Of a DNA stretch of 64,000 nucleotides, positions 9,187 to 17,327 are shown one piece after another. The stretch comes from Haloarcula rubra (lineage in GTDB: Archaea > Halobacteriota > Halobacteria > Halobacteriales > Haloarculaceae), in contig NZ_RKLR01000006.1 in NCBI RefSeq assembly GCF_019599465.1, positions 1 to 64,000 of the forward strand, given 5' to 3'. Each line of letters starts with the position of its first letter. Positions within the stretch are counted from its first letter, which is position 1. A model generated the notes under the pieces. That model searched no databases. It saw only the letters and a list, made by a program, of their open reading frames with translations, and was not told the DNA's origin. The translations under genes and the position numbers were made by a program.

Positions 9187-9223
9187 ACAAGAGCCACGAG
9201 GCAGTCGCTTTCGCCTTCCGCCT

Positions 9224-9772
9224 TCACGGGAGGTCGTCTGTCACGTCGACGAGCTCCTCCTCGGTCTGCCAGCGATACAGTCGCCCCTCCTAGTCGAACA
9301 GCTCGAAGACGCCGTCCTGCATCCAGCCGAAGGGGTACTCCTCGTCCCCGTACACCCGCTTGAGGACGTGACTCTTCGCGAAGAACTCCGTCGTGCCGAC
9401 GAGAAGCCCCTGCTCGACGAGAAAGTCACTCGGTTCCTTCTCGGCGACGCCAACGAGGTAGGTCACGATGTCGGCGATCAGGCAGAACTTCTGGATGCTG
9501 TTGTCCCACTCGCCACGGATGTCGACCATCCGGAAGGCGTAGGCGTCCTGCCGGCGGTTGAGGCGGTCGACCACGAGGTTCAACCGTCGAATCGGTTCCC
9601 GGTCGTAGTTCCCCAGCACGAAGTACGAGCGCTCATTTTCGTAGACGGGGGTCAGTTCGCTCAGTGCGTGGATGATCTCCTCGTTGTCCGCCAGCGAGAT
9701 CTCTTCGTCGTCGAGTTGGTCCTTCGCACTGGTGAGGACTTCCTCGGGGACGGGCGGCTCTTCGTCGGACAA
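9224..9772 (-). pseudogene. Conserved haloarchaeal protein of unknown function, in-frame TAG near C-terminus
   Basis: The first 160 residues are acidic and soluble-looking (MSDEEPPVPEEVLTSAKDQL... RRLNLVVDRLNRRQDAYAFR... YPFGWMQDGVFELFD) and end at TAG 9290. Reading through, the frame continues EGRLYRWQTEEELVDVTDDL and stops at TGA 9224, a natural-looking C-terminus that reads on from the sheet before it. So the true gene was about 182 residues and one codon, perhaps Glu, became amber. I do not recognise a function. It is divergent from the winged-helix regulator at 9901 across a 128-bp repeat-rich spacer, so the pair may form a regulator-target unit. Loss of the last 21 residues may or may not destroy function. 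Confidence 0.65.
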
Positions 9773-9800
9773 ACACGATTCCTCTCAGCGTCGTGCGATA

Positions 9801-9870
9801 TGGTTTATCGAGTAAATCACCAGCTTAGTCAGGTGTGGTTTACTCCAGAGTGGTTTACTCAAGGGTAAAC
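9801..9870. promoter_or_regulatory. Operator array between divergent genes
   Basis: GTGGTTTACTC occurs as a perfect 11-bp direct repeat at 9835-9845 and 9850-9860 (15-bp period). The second copy forms an inverted pair with GTAAAC (GTTTAC at 9853-9858, GTAAAC at 9865-9870). A related imperfect palindrome, TGGTTTATCGAGTAAATCA, lies at 9801-9819. The array fills the spacer between the regulator gene and its divergent neighbour and is a likely binding site of the regulator itself. Confidence 0.6.
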
Positions 9871-9900
9871 TACTTGCCACCAGGCCGTGTATCGTGTCGT

Positions 9901-10308
9901 ATGAGCACCGACCTGGGGACTGCTGATGGGATGGAATCCCGCGAACTCGTCCACTTCGTCACCCAACAGACGCGGTTCGCGCTGATCAACAACATCCTCC
10001 AGCACCCCGACCAGCTGCCCTCGATGTACGAACTCGAGGAGCTCAACCCCAGCGTGAGTGATGCCACCGTCTACAAGCATATCCAGAAACTCATCGACGC
10101 CGGCATCGTCAAGGAGGTCGCCCTGGACGACGACCAGCGCCGGCAGGGCTATCCCTGGAAGTTCTACGGCCTGACCGAAGAGGGTCGAAAGTTCCTGGAG
10201 GAGCATAACCTGCTCGCTGCGGAGGAGACGCTCCAGCAGATCTACGACACCATCGCCGATAAGCCCGAGAAGATGGTCAAGTACGAGAACGCGCCCCGTC
10301 CAGATTAG
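9901..10308 (+). CDS. Winged-helix transcriptional regulator
   Basis: I chose ATG 9901 (135 residues, MSTDLGTADGMESRELVHFV); an open extension upstream runs through the operator repeats and is not protein-like. Residues about 15-110 form a winged helix of the PadR/MarR-like kind common in haloarchaea: RFALINNILQHPDQLPSMYE, the recognition helix near SDATVYKHIQKLIDAG, and the wing DDQRRQGYPWKFYGLTEEGR. A C-terminal helix may dimerise. The repeats immediately upstream suggest that it represses itself and the divergent gene. The ligand is unknown. Confidence 0.85.
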   Translation: MSTDLGTADGMESRELVHFVTQQTRFALINNILQHPDQLPSMYELEELNPSVSDATVYKHIQKLIDAGIVKEVALDDDQRRQGYPWKFYGLTEEGRKFLEEHNLLAAEETLQQIYDTIADKPEKMVKYENAPRPD

Positions 10309-10345
10309 GAGTAGTTGTCAGAGCATAGGGAGCGATAGTCTGCCG

Positions 10346-10500
10346 TTAGTCCCGGAGGTTAGCCACTGACTGACCGACTTCACGGACGTAGCCGCTCCGC
10401 TCAAGATCAAATTCTTCGGCTACGAGTCGAGGTACATCGAAGGCACCGCCGTGAACGTCGCAGACGTGGAAAACGAGTGGGTATCCGCAACTCAACCCAA
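10346..10500 (-). pseudogene. C-terminal fragment of an unidentified protein
   Basis: On the minus strand, ending at TAA 10346, the frame reads FHVCDVHGGAFDVPRLVAEE followed by FDLERSGYVREVGQSVANLRD. It has acidic, haloarchaeal-looking composition, but upstream it turns into non-coding-like sequence with no start. I do not recognise the family. It sits at the edge of a degenerate mobile-element-like stretch. Confidence 0.3.
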
Positions 10501-10937
10501 CGCGAAGCGAACAGGGAAGCGACGACAGTGAGTATCGTCTCCGATTGACCTCCTCCTACGCGTGAACGCGGAGAATCCGACCACCGGATTTCCGCCAGGT
10601 GTGGCGTTCGAGGTTCCAACCCGCACTCAGAGTGAACCGGCGACACACCGGAGGAACTCTCGTTTGTCTCCCTCGTAGGGCTGTGGCCCGGCCAATGAGG
10701 CCCCATCGGAATCCGTGTCATCGCCGTGTGAACCACGGTTGGTTCACCACCCCTTGTGGTTCGGGGACGGCCTCTCACCGATTCCGTAGCAGTCCATGCT
10801 ACACGGGGCCACAGCAAAATGATTTTGGTGGGAAATCCGGCTCGGCCACCGACGACGGCTGTTGCGCCAAGCCTACCGCTTGACCTCCGCCTGAGACGGA
10901 GGTATGCGCTATCGGTCTATATCACCTCGACCTAGAG
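10501..10937. other. Degenerate IS200/IS605-like remnant
   Basis: No intact gene. Several small hairpins suggest ends of an IS200/IS605-type element: ACCTCCG CCTGAGA CGGAGGT at 10883-10903 (7-bp stem, 7-nt loop) and CGCGTGAACGCG near 10560. A short minus-strand frame ends with ERPSPNHKGW before a TGA, possibly a transposase tail. The assignment is tentative. Confidence 0.25.
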
Positions 10938-11336
10938 GCAGTCCGACACGCGCCGCTGTACCCGTTCCGGTACTACCAGGCCTACACCGCGCTGCAAGAC
11001 GCGGATGTCCAGGCACCGACGGTCGAGCAGTGGCTCGAAAACGCAATTGATGTCGCAGTCGAGACGGTACCTGGCGGATTCGGAGATACCTTTGTCGCGG
11101 TCGACCTGTCGGGATCGATGGATCATCCGTTGTCCGCGAACAGCACGCTCCGACTGAAGGAGATCGGTGCGTTGTTCGGTGCGATCCTGGCCGACCAGGG
11201 TGCCGACGTCGGCGGGTTCGGCGACGACTTCCAGACAGTTCCGATGCACGTCGACACGCCAGTACTGCAGCGCCAAGCGGCGGTGTTGGCGATCGACGAG
11301 GACGTCGGGAACTCGACGAACGGCTGGAAGGCGATC
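10938..11336 (+). pseudogene. TROVE/vWA (Ro60-like) protein fragment
   Basis: The frame reads AVRHAPLYPFRYYQAYTALQ and later FVAVDLSGSMDHPLSANSTL, LFGAILADQGADVGGFGDDF and DEDVGNSTNGWKAI. RxAPLYPFRYYQA is typical of the end of a TROVE RNA-binding domain, and DLSGSM is the metal-ion-dependent adhesion site of the vWA domain found in Ro60/Rsr proteins, which bind Y RNAs and misfolded RNAs. No start codon precedes it (a TGA and a hairpin lie upstream), and homology stops abruptly at WKAI, where unrelated sequence follows to a stop at 11435. Both ends are therefore missing: a remnant left by insertion and deletion. Confidence 0.65.
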
Positions 11337-11436
11337 CCGACGAAGACGGCACCGATCCCGAGCACGATGCCACGTGCAAGACTCGCGCCCTCCGTGCAGC
11401 AACACGCTTCCCTCCTGCTCAGCCCTCGTCAGTAAC

Positions 11437-12163
11437 GGTATGACCAAGACAGGGTGTGTATCGAGCAGTTGGGTACCGCCCTGTGGGTCCCTGATGGAGA
11501 GGCAGGATGAGCGTGTGGTCATCAGGTATTTGACACACTGGGTCGGAACGAAGATCGGGCGCGTCAGCACTCTCTCGCGGTAGTCCCTGTGGCGACGGTG
11601 GTCTCGGTTTTCGCCGCTCGCTAACCACACTGCAGTCACCTAGCGAAGTGGATCCGGAGTGAGGGATTCACGGAATCTTCCACACCGCATATAAAACGGT
11701 TATACGAATAAGCTACACGCCGATGCGGTTACAGGCCCTTCGTTCGGTTGCATGACAACGAGAACCCCTTCTGATGATCGAGCCAGGGCGACCGACTCGG
11801 ACCTCTATCTCCCCGCCGGGGTCGCCCCACCGGTCGAAACCAGTTGACTTGAGCGTCTATGGGAACGGCTGTTCAATCACTGGGTAGAACCGCCGAGATA
11901 GAGCGGAATATCCGTAGATAACCGCCAGCAGAGCCATCCCTGCGCCACTCACCCGAACCGCACCGGTCCCGGAGACCTGGGGTAAACAGACGACTCCGAC
12001 GTCGACCTCCTCACCTCGGCCCGGACTCCGGCGGTCACCGGTCTGGCGTCTCTCGGTCGAGGCGGGGTGTCGCTGGGCGGTAAGGCTGAAAGCTGGCACC
12101 GAACAGTGCAAAAACGACCGATTGCGAATAGTCATATACTCAAATCAGTCATATCACGAAACA
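11437..12163. other. Intergenic stretch with weak coding signals only
   Basis: A TATA-like CATATAAAACGG near 11690 precedes a 31-codon frame on the plus strand (ATG 11752, MTTRTPSDDRARATDSDLY), which could be a real small protein. On the minus strand a frame ending at 11857 finishes GAGMALLAVIYGYSALSRRF, which looks like a membrane helix, but its upstream part does not look coding. I cannot support a definite gene. Confidence 0.25.
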
Positions 12164-12829
12164 ATGAGCGATATAACGGCGGCTGTGCGTATCGAGCATC
12201 CCGACGTAGTGCTCACGAAGACAGTCGCTCACGACCCAACGTCGGACGTCAGGTCGGTGTCTGAAGCAGGGACCGACCCGACATCGGGTAAGTTCTTTTA
12301 TCACGTAGAGTCGGCGGACTTCCAGCGGTTCGAGGACGGACTGCGGAACGATCACACCGTCGGAGAGTTCGAACGAGTAATCGAGACCAGAGAAGGGAAA
12401 GCGATCTACAGCTTCCAATATACGGACGAGGCGAAGATCTTCTCGCCGGTCGTCTCCACCGCAAACGGTGTCGTGCTCGATATGGAGAACGACGGGGACG
12501 TCTGGATATTCACAGTCTGGATGCCCGAGCGGACCCACTTGGCGGACCTCTGGGACAACGCACGGCGGGAGGAGATCGATATCGAGTTACTGCGCGTAAA
12601 CGAGTACGCCGGTCTGGGTGACACCGACTCCGGATTGACCGACAGTCAACGGAAGGCACTCCTCGTCGCGTTCGAGGAGGGCTACTTCGAGGAACCGCGG
12701 AACGCGACACTCGGCGAGGTCGCCGCCGATCTGGACATCTCTCAGCCGGCGGCCGGCGGTCTCCTTCGACGTGGAATCAAGCGACTCATCGTCTCGTCGC
12801 TGATGGAGGACAGTGAACGAACCGACTGA
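12164..12829 (+). CDS. HTH_10 (Bat-type) transcriptional regulator
   Basis: I chose ATG 12164 (221 residues). Residues 1-150 form the beta-rich N-terminal domain usual in this haloarchaeal family, and residues about 160-215 form the HTH_10 domain: LTDSQRKALLVAFEEGYFEE, then LGEVAADLDISQPAAGGLLR as the helix-turn-helix. The family founder is the bacterio-opsin activator Bat; relatives such as DmsR regulate DMSO respiration. Its 3' end overlaps the MFS gene by 17 bp, so both are cotranscribed, and it likely regulates the transporter and perhaps the convergent demethylase-like gene. Two GTCATAT boxes lie just upstream. Confidence 0.85.
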   Translation: MSDITAAVRIEHPDVVLTKTVAHDPTSDVRSVSEAGTDPTSGKFFYHVESADFQRFEDGLRNDHTVGEFERVIETREGKAIYSFQYTDEAKIFSPVVSTANGVVLDMENDGDVWIFTVWMPERTHLADLWDNARREEIDIELLRVNEYAGLGDTDSGLTDSQRKALLVAFEEGYFEEPRNATLGEVAADLDISQPAAGGLLRRGIKRLIVSSLMEDSERTD

Positions 12830-14048
12830 CGAGGGGACCCCCGCCGACGGTTCAGCGTGGCGCGGGACGACCATCACGACCGGGTGGCTGTTGCTCCTGT
12901 TTGTCGGTGCGTACCTGATCTCGCCGGCCAGCATCCTCCCGCTGGTGATGAGCGACCTCGGCATCACCGAGGCCACAGCAGCCGCACTCGTCTCGATGCC
13001 ACAGGTCGCTGCAACGGTTATCGGTATCCCGGTCGGTATCTATCTCGACCGCGTTGAGACCCGCGCGACGGTTCCGGCTGCAGCGACGTTGCTCCTCATC
13101 GGCAGTACCGGCGACTGGTTCGCCGCGAGCGAGGGGAGCGTCTCGCTGTTGATCGGTTCGCGACTACTTGCCGGCGCCGGGATGTTCGTGCTGTGGGTGA
13201 CGTGTATCAACGTCGCGGCGAGTACGTTTCGACCGAGCAGGCGGGCAACGGCGACGTCGGTGATTATCTCCGGCTATCCGGCAGGGTACGCGCTCGGACA
13301 GCTGGGTGCGCCACGCGTCGCCGCGGTCGTGGGCTGGCCGAAGGTGTTCCCGGCATTTGGCGTCGCGGTACTGGTGATGTCGGTCGCGTTCTACGTCGCC
13401 GTCGGGCGCGTAACGCGGTTCCAGCGGTCGACGGACCCAATGACGCCACTCGTTTTCAGGGGGGTGATCCGGAACCGGAACGTTTGGGCGGTCCTCGTCG
13501 TCACTGTTCTGGGCTACTCGCTATACATGGTGTTCAATTCGTGGATGCCGACGTACATCGCCCGACGGTTCGGCGTCTCGCTGGCGGAGAGTGGCACGTT
13601 CGTCGCACTGTTTCCCGCGGTCGGGATCCTCGCCCGGCCGATCGGGGGATGGCTCTCGGACGCGGTGCTCGGCCAGCGACGGAGGCCCGTCTTCGCCACC
13701 TCGTTCGTCGGAGCCACCGTACTCGCGGTCGCGATGTTCTACAGCACGACGATCATGGTGCTGGTCGCAATACTCGTTCTCGCAGGGGTGGTCGTCCAGC
13801 TACAGATCGGGCTCATGTACCAGTCGGTCCAAGAGTTCGTTGCGCCTCAGGCTGCCGGGACGGCCGTATCCCTGGCGAGCGTGGCCGGCTGGCTGGGGTC
13901 GTTCGTCGCACCGGTAGTGGCCGGAGAGCTGGTCACCACCACCGGAGTGGACGCCGTGCTGTTCGTGTTCGCGGTCGGCCTCGGTGTGGCCGGCGGCCTC
14001 ACAGTCTGGCGGATGGCCGAGTCCGGCGAGTCTCCGGCACTGGCCTGA
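12813..14048 (+). CDS. MFS transporter
   Basis: A 411-residue protein with 12 predicted membrane helices in two halves and the usual MFS loop signatures (GIPVGIYLDRVETR between helices 2 and 3; a second, GRPIGGWLSDAVLGQRRR-like, loop in the C-half). The GTG start at 12813 overlaps the regulator gene and puts helix 1 at about residue 22. It imports or exports a small solute. The closest impression is of CynX/NimT or nitrate/oxalate-type MFS carriers, but the substrate cannot be read from sequence. The gene order, regulator then transporter and a convergent one-carbon demethylase-like enzyme, suggests uptake of that enzyme's methylated substrate. Confidence 0.85.
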   Translation: MNEPTDEGTPADGSAWRGTTITTGWLLLLFVGAYLISPASILPLVMSDLGITEATAAALVSMPQVAATVIGIPVGIYLDRVETRATVPAAATLLLIGSTGDWFAASEGSVSLLIGSRLLAGAGMFVLWVTCINVAASTFRPSRRATATSVIISGYPAGYALGQLGAPRVAAVVGWPKVFPAFGVAVLVMSVAFYVAVGRVTRFQRSTDPMTPLVFRGVIRNRNVWAVLVVTVLGYSLYMVFNSWMPTYIARRFGVSLAESGTFVALFPAVGILARPIGGWLSDAVLGQRRRPVFATSFVGATVLAVAMFYSTTIMVLVAILVLAGVVVQLQIGLMYQSVQEFVAPQAAGTAVSLASVAGWLGSFVAPVVAGELVTTTGVDAVLFVFAVGLGVAGGLTVWRMAESGESPALA

Positions 14049-14249
14049 TTACATCCCGCCATCCGACTGGGAATCGGTGACGGGTTCCGAGTACGTGCGT
14101 ATCGGAATAGGCCGTCGGTTACCTGTCCCGGACGACCTATCCAGCTGCCAGTGACCGACTGGTCGAGGCTGAGTCTGTTGCCTGTCACCGGCAGAGTCGT
14201 GGGAACGTTCTGGTTCCGTCAGCTGTCACGAGCGATACGGAGCACCTGT

Positions 14250-14479
14250 TCAGCACGTCTGTCTCTGCTCGCTCGTCACCACATCTCTCGAACAGCGGGC
14301 CCGCCGCGGCCCGAAGACGTAAAACGGCCAGTCAGTCTCCGGGTCGACCGCGACCGAGGCCCAGCCGTGGTACAGGAGGTGCGTGCGGCCGATCGGCGAG
14401 ATACCGACCGACACGTCGACTGGCTCTGTCAGGGGGTCGTCTCCGGTCTCGAGCGCTCCGCTGTGGCGAATTTCGAATC
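14250..14479 (-). CDS. Coding-looking frame after the demethylase-like gene, no clear start
   Basis: Immediately downstream of the GcvT-like stop codon, in another frame, the minus strand reads GFEIRHSGALETGDDPLTEP, VDVSVGISPIGRTHLLYHGW, ASVAVDPETDWPFYVFGPRR and stops at TGA 14250. Codons have high third-position GC and the peptide is acidic, as real halophile protein should be. No ATG, GTG or TTG lies at its beginning, so it may be a 5'-truncated gene, be reached by frameshift from the upstream gene, or use an unusual start. I do not recognise the domain. Confidence 0.4.
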
Positions 14480-15853
14480 CTAAGACCCTGAATCGTCCAT
14501 ATCGTCCCGGGCGTGGATCTTGGCCTGCTCGCGAGCGCTGGGATTGACCGACTCCTTGAATGGGACCTTCGCCACCGTTGCGTAGACAGGCTCGCCGGCC
14601 TCCTCGGCGTACTCGTCCGGGAGATGGACTTCGAATTCCACGTCGACGTCTGCGTCGTATATCGAGTCGTCGAGCGGCACGTCGGTGGCGGCCTGTAGCT
14701 TCGCCGCCGGCACGAACCCGAGGCCGATGTTGGTATCGAGTTCCGGGTTCCACCACGCTGACGTCAGGTAGCCACACTCCTCGCCGGTCTCCGGATCCGA
14801 GACGATCCAGAAGTCGGAGGCGTAGTCCCGGATCGGTTCGCCAGCCATCTTCAGGCCGACCAGTTTGTGCGTGAACGGGAACTCGCCGTTCTCGATAGCT
14901 TCTTGCTGTCTTTCGAGTTCGGTCTTCCCGATGTAATCGGCGTCCTTGTCGTCGGGAACCTGATAGCCGAGGTTCACCTGGAACGGCGACGTCTCCTGGT
15001 CCATGTCCTGTCCCAGCGACATGATGCCAGCGGCGATACGTCGCTGATGGGAGATCCCCGTCGTCGTACCGCCGTGGGCTTCGACCGCCTCGAGGACCGG
15101 GTTCCACACCGCTTCGGCGTTCGTCGTCGCCTCACGGACGTATATCTCGAATCCCGCCTCTCCCGAGAAGCCGGTCTGACTCACCAGTACCGGGATGTCG
15201 TTGACCGTGGCTTCCATCAGTCCGTAGTACGGGATGTCTTCGACCACGTCCCCGATGAGCGACTCCATCACGGCGGGCGATTTCGGGCCCTGAACCTGCA
15301 TCGGCGAGACGTCGATCTCGTCGATGTCGACCTCGAACTCGGAGTTGACGGTGACACCTTGCAGCCACTGTTTCAGGTCGCCGTCTGCGATGGAGAACCA
15401 GAACTCGTCGTCTGCGAGGCGCAACAGGACGAAGTCGTTGAGAATCCCGCCGTCTTGGTCACAGCAGATGGCGTACTTCCCACGCATCGGCTCGATCTCG
15501 GTCGCGTCTCGCGTGATGACGTAGTTGACGAACGCCTCGGCATCGGGTCCCTTGACACGGGTCTGACGCTCGACGGCGACGTCCATCAGCGTCACCTCGT
15601 TGACGAGCAAGTCGTACTCGGCGTCCAGCCCGCCCTCGTCGGGGTCGATGTACGACCGTGGGTGGTACATGTGGTTGTACACCGTCGCCTGCCGACACCC
15701 CGCCTCGATGGAGAGATGCCAGAACGGTGACTGCCGGACTCGGGTGGAGATCAGGAGGTCGACGTCCGCGTCCCCCGTCTGCCGGAGATTTCTGGGGATG
15801 GTACGATCCGATTGGTCGACATCGGGGTGGTTCGGATGGTGATTACTCGTCAT
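14480..15853 (-). CDS. GcvT-family aminomethyltransferase, DMSP demethylase (DmdA)-like
   Basis: A 457-residue cytoplasmic protein with the three-part GcvT fold: folate-binding region from about residue 75 (LLVNEVTLMDVAVERQTRVKGPDAEAFVNY), VQGPKSPAVMESLIGDVVED in the middle, GFSGEAGFEIYVRE (the GxxGExGxE signature) near 230, and a C-terminal beta domain with GEECGYLTSAWWNP. Length and ordering fit DmdA, which transfers a methyl group from dimethylsulfoniopropionate to tetrahydrofolate, and related demethylases of glycine betaine or vanillate-like substrates. It differs from glycine-cleavage GcvT, which is about 360 residues and normally sits beside gcvH/gcvP, absent here. A 49-codon frame ends 7 bp upstream. 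Substrate identity is an inference. Confidence 0.75.
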   Translation of the reverse strand: MTSNHHPNHPDVDQSDRTIPRNLRQTGDADVDLLISTRVRQSPFWHLSIEAGCRQATVYNHMYHPRSYIDPDEGGLDAEYDLLVNEVTLMDVAVERQTRVKGPDAEAFVNYVITRDATEIEPMRGKYAICCDQDGGILNDFVLLRLADDEFWFSIADGDLKQWLQGVTVNSEFEVDIDEIDVSPMQVQGPKSPAVMESLIGDVVEDIPYYGLMEATVNDIPVLVSQTGFSGEAGFEIYVREATTNAEAVWNPVLEAVEAHGGTTTGISHQRRIAAGIMSLGQDMDQETSPFQVNLGYQVPDDKDADYIGKTELERQQEAIENGEFPFTHKLVGLKMAGEPIRDYASDFWIVSDPETGEECGYLTSAWWNPELDTNIGLGFVPAAKLQAATDVPLDDSIYDADVDVEFEVHLPDEYAEEAGEPVYATVAKVPFKESVNPSAREQAKIHARDDMDDSGS

Positions 15854-15860
15854 GGTCGGT

Positions 15861-16010
15861 CTATTCCGGTAGTCCAGCGCGCTCGCCGAACAGCGCCGTC
15901 CAGGTACGCCTGAGTCGACTGGCGTCGGCCGTCGTGATACCGCCGTCGGGGTGATGGGTACGTGCTATCGCAGTTCTGGCTCGGTCGCCGGTACTGTGTT
16001 GCGGTGTCAT
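15861..16010 (-). CDS. Small protein upstream of the demethylase-like gene
   Basis: A 49-residue frame (MTPQHSTGDRARTAIARTHH ... ADASRLRRTWTALFGERAGL) with strong haloarchaeal codon use. It ends at TAG 7 bp before the ATG of the GcvT/DmdA-like gene and starts about 60 bp after a good TATA box, so it is the first cistron of that transcript. It has no Cys and no membrane helix; the C-terminal half looks helical and basic. I do not recognise it. It could be a small partner protein or a leader peptide that couples translation. Confidence 0.55.
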   Translation of the reverse strand: MTPQHSTGDRARTAIARTHHPDGGITTADASRLRRTWTALFGERAGLPE

Positions 16011-16067
16011 ACCATCGACTAGCACAGCCGTGATGGTAATCGGTCTGTGTCTTATTCGCTTAACACG

Positions 16068-16076
16068 CTTATATAG
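16068..16076 (-). promoter_or_regulatory. TATA box of the demethylase-like operon
   Basis: GCTATATAAGC on the minus strand is a near-perfect archaeal TATA box. Transcription would start near 16045, leaving a leader of about 35 nt before the 49-codon frame. Confidence 0.5.
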
Positions 16077-16898
16077 CGGTGAGCGATTCCGTGTCCTCTT
16101 GACCCGTCCATCGCTCGCTCGATGCGGTCAAGACAGCGAGGAGAGGATATGTCACCCACCAACGGGTGGTCCCGACTGCTGCATACGCGCTGTGTATCTC
16201 GAACGCCCTTTCTGACAACCCTCGAGCAAGTCTGCTGCAAAACTATGGATTGATTTGCTAATCGCTATCAGTGGCTGTGCGAGTTGGTCTCCGGGATCGA
16301 GTACGTCGACGGCGACACGACTGCCGACCGCTGACGTCGTTGCTCGGTTTACTCATCTAGAGAGAAAATCTAATTGGCACCGACCGATAGCCGCTGGTGC
16401 GGACATTGTCAGAGCCCTACTCTCAGATGTCCGCGTTCCACAGCACCCCAACCCCTCACGGCGTCGGGTGTTTCAGCCCGACGTTCACGTCGCGAAGTCG
16501 CCCAGTCCGTGCAGGTCTCGATGGAGGGAGGTGCGGTCGAAGTCCCGGATAACGGCCACGCGGTTCCGTGGCTTCCTCGACCGGCGGGTGAGCGCACTCC
16601 TGTAGCAGTCGCCCAGCGGGTTAGCTCGTCGATAGAGACATCTTCAAACTATATTTCCTTTTTGCCGTCGTTCGAGGTGCTGATCCCCGGAATCTCCTGA
16701 CTCGTCACCTTCTGGCGCCGACGTAATCGGTCAGATCGGACTTTGACCCCTCGAGAGGAGAGAACTGGCCAGATTCCATGCACAACTTCGGGGTTATTCG
16801 CAACTACAGCACTGTACGATACGTATAGCACTCAAGAGTTTATGAGGAGGAGAGTAGATGATCCGATACTCCCATCTGCAACAGGTTGAGAGCCTAAG
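16077..16898. other. Long intergenic stretch, possible transposase scar
   Basis: No supportable gene in about 820 bp. Around 16440-16520 the minus strand reads RDVNVGLKHPTP before TGA, followed by GAGGGGTTGGGGTGCTGTGG. This resembles the last residues and downstream region of haloarchaeal IS200/IS605 TnpB genes, so it may be the scar of such an element. AT-rich sequence near 16640 and 16800-16850 may hold promoters. Confidence 0.3.
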
Positions 16899-17327
16899 CT
16901 AGCTGTTCTTCATTCCGTAGCCCCACCGACGAAGGACGGCCGCAGGTGTCGACCCTTCTGCGCCGGCAACGAGCAACGCTTCCACGACGTCGGTCTTGTA
17001 GACGTCCTCGTCGAATTCGGTCTCCATCTCGTCGACAGTGTCTTCGATGAGGTCTTCGGTGGTCTCCTGCAGGAACATCGGCTGTTGCGTTCTGGCCTCC
17101 TTGACGCTGTCACGGCGATATTTGTACGGAAGCTCCGAGACAGTATCCACCGACCTTCCGCGGTCTGTGTCGGGCGTTGTCGCCGTAGACTGGCCGATGT
17201 CGCTGGCGGGGCGAGAATCGGCGCTGATTTCGGTGCCGGACGACGACTCAACGTGCTCGTCTGCCGGTTCCTCGTCGTCCTCGGCCGGGTCGTCGGCGAA
17301 CGGGTCGTCACCGGTGCCGGACTTCAT
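16899..17327 (-). CDS. ParA-partner protein of plasmid-like partition module
   Basis: A 142-residue acidic protein. Its start overlaps the parA stop by four bases (ATGA), a common arrangement for a ParA and its adaptor. The N-terminal 65 residues are acidic and likely disordered; residues about 65-135 look helical and structured: LPYKYRRDSVKEARTQQPMF, LQETTEDLIEDTVDEMETEF, VYKTDVVEALLVAGAEGSTP. This resembles the short DNA-binding or adaptor proteins downstream of haloarchaeal plasmid parA genes. It has no ParB/Spo0J nuclease-like domain. A centromere-binding role is inferred from position. Confidence 0.7.
   Translation of the reverse strand: MKSGTGDDPFADDPAEDDEEPADEHVESSSGTEISADSRPASDIGQSTATTPDTDRGRSVDTVSELPYKYRRDSVKEARTQQPMFLQETTEDLIEDTVDEMETEFDEDVYKTDVVEALLVAGAEGSTPAAVLRRWGYGMKNS

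Noticed and set aside
7630-9772. Recoding of TAG as an amino acid (pyrrolysine-type)
   Set aside because: Intact genes in the window end at TAG with the correct length (for example those ending at 10308, 28656 and 35580), and the interrupted genes are mobile or already truncated; decay is simpler.
9187-9868. C-terminal extension of the IS1595 transposase frame
   Set aside because: The frame stays open because the gene lost its stop, and this part runs antisense through another gene; residues such as HVDELLLGLPAIQSPLLVEQ are mirror images of the real minus-strand coding sequence.
14867-15730. Long plus-strand open frame
   Set aside because: It is antisense to the GcvT/DmdA-like gene; high GC leaves the complementary frame open. 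No domain and wrong composition.
16409-16597. 62-codon minus-strand frame
   Set aside because: Arg/Ser/Thr-rich without halophile composition; it overlaps the presumed transposase scar and has no conserved feature.
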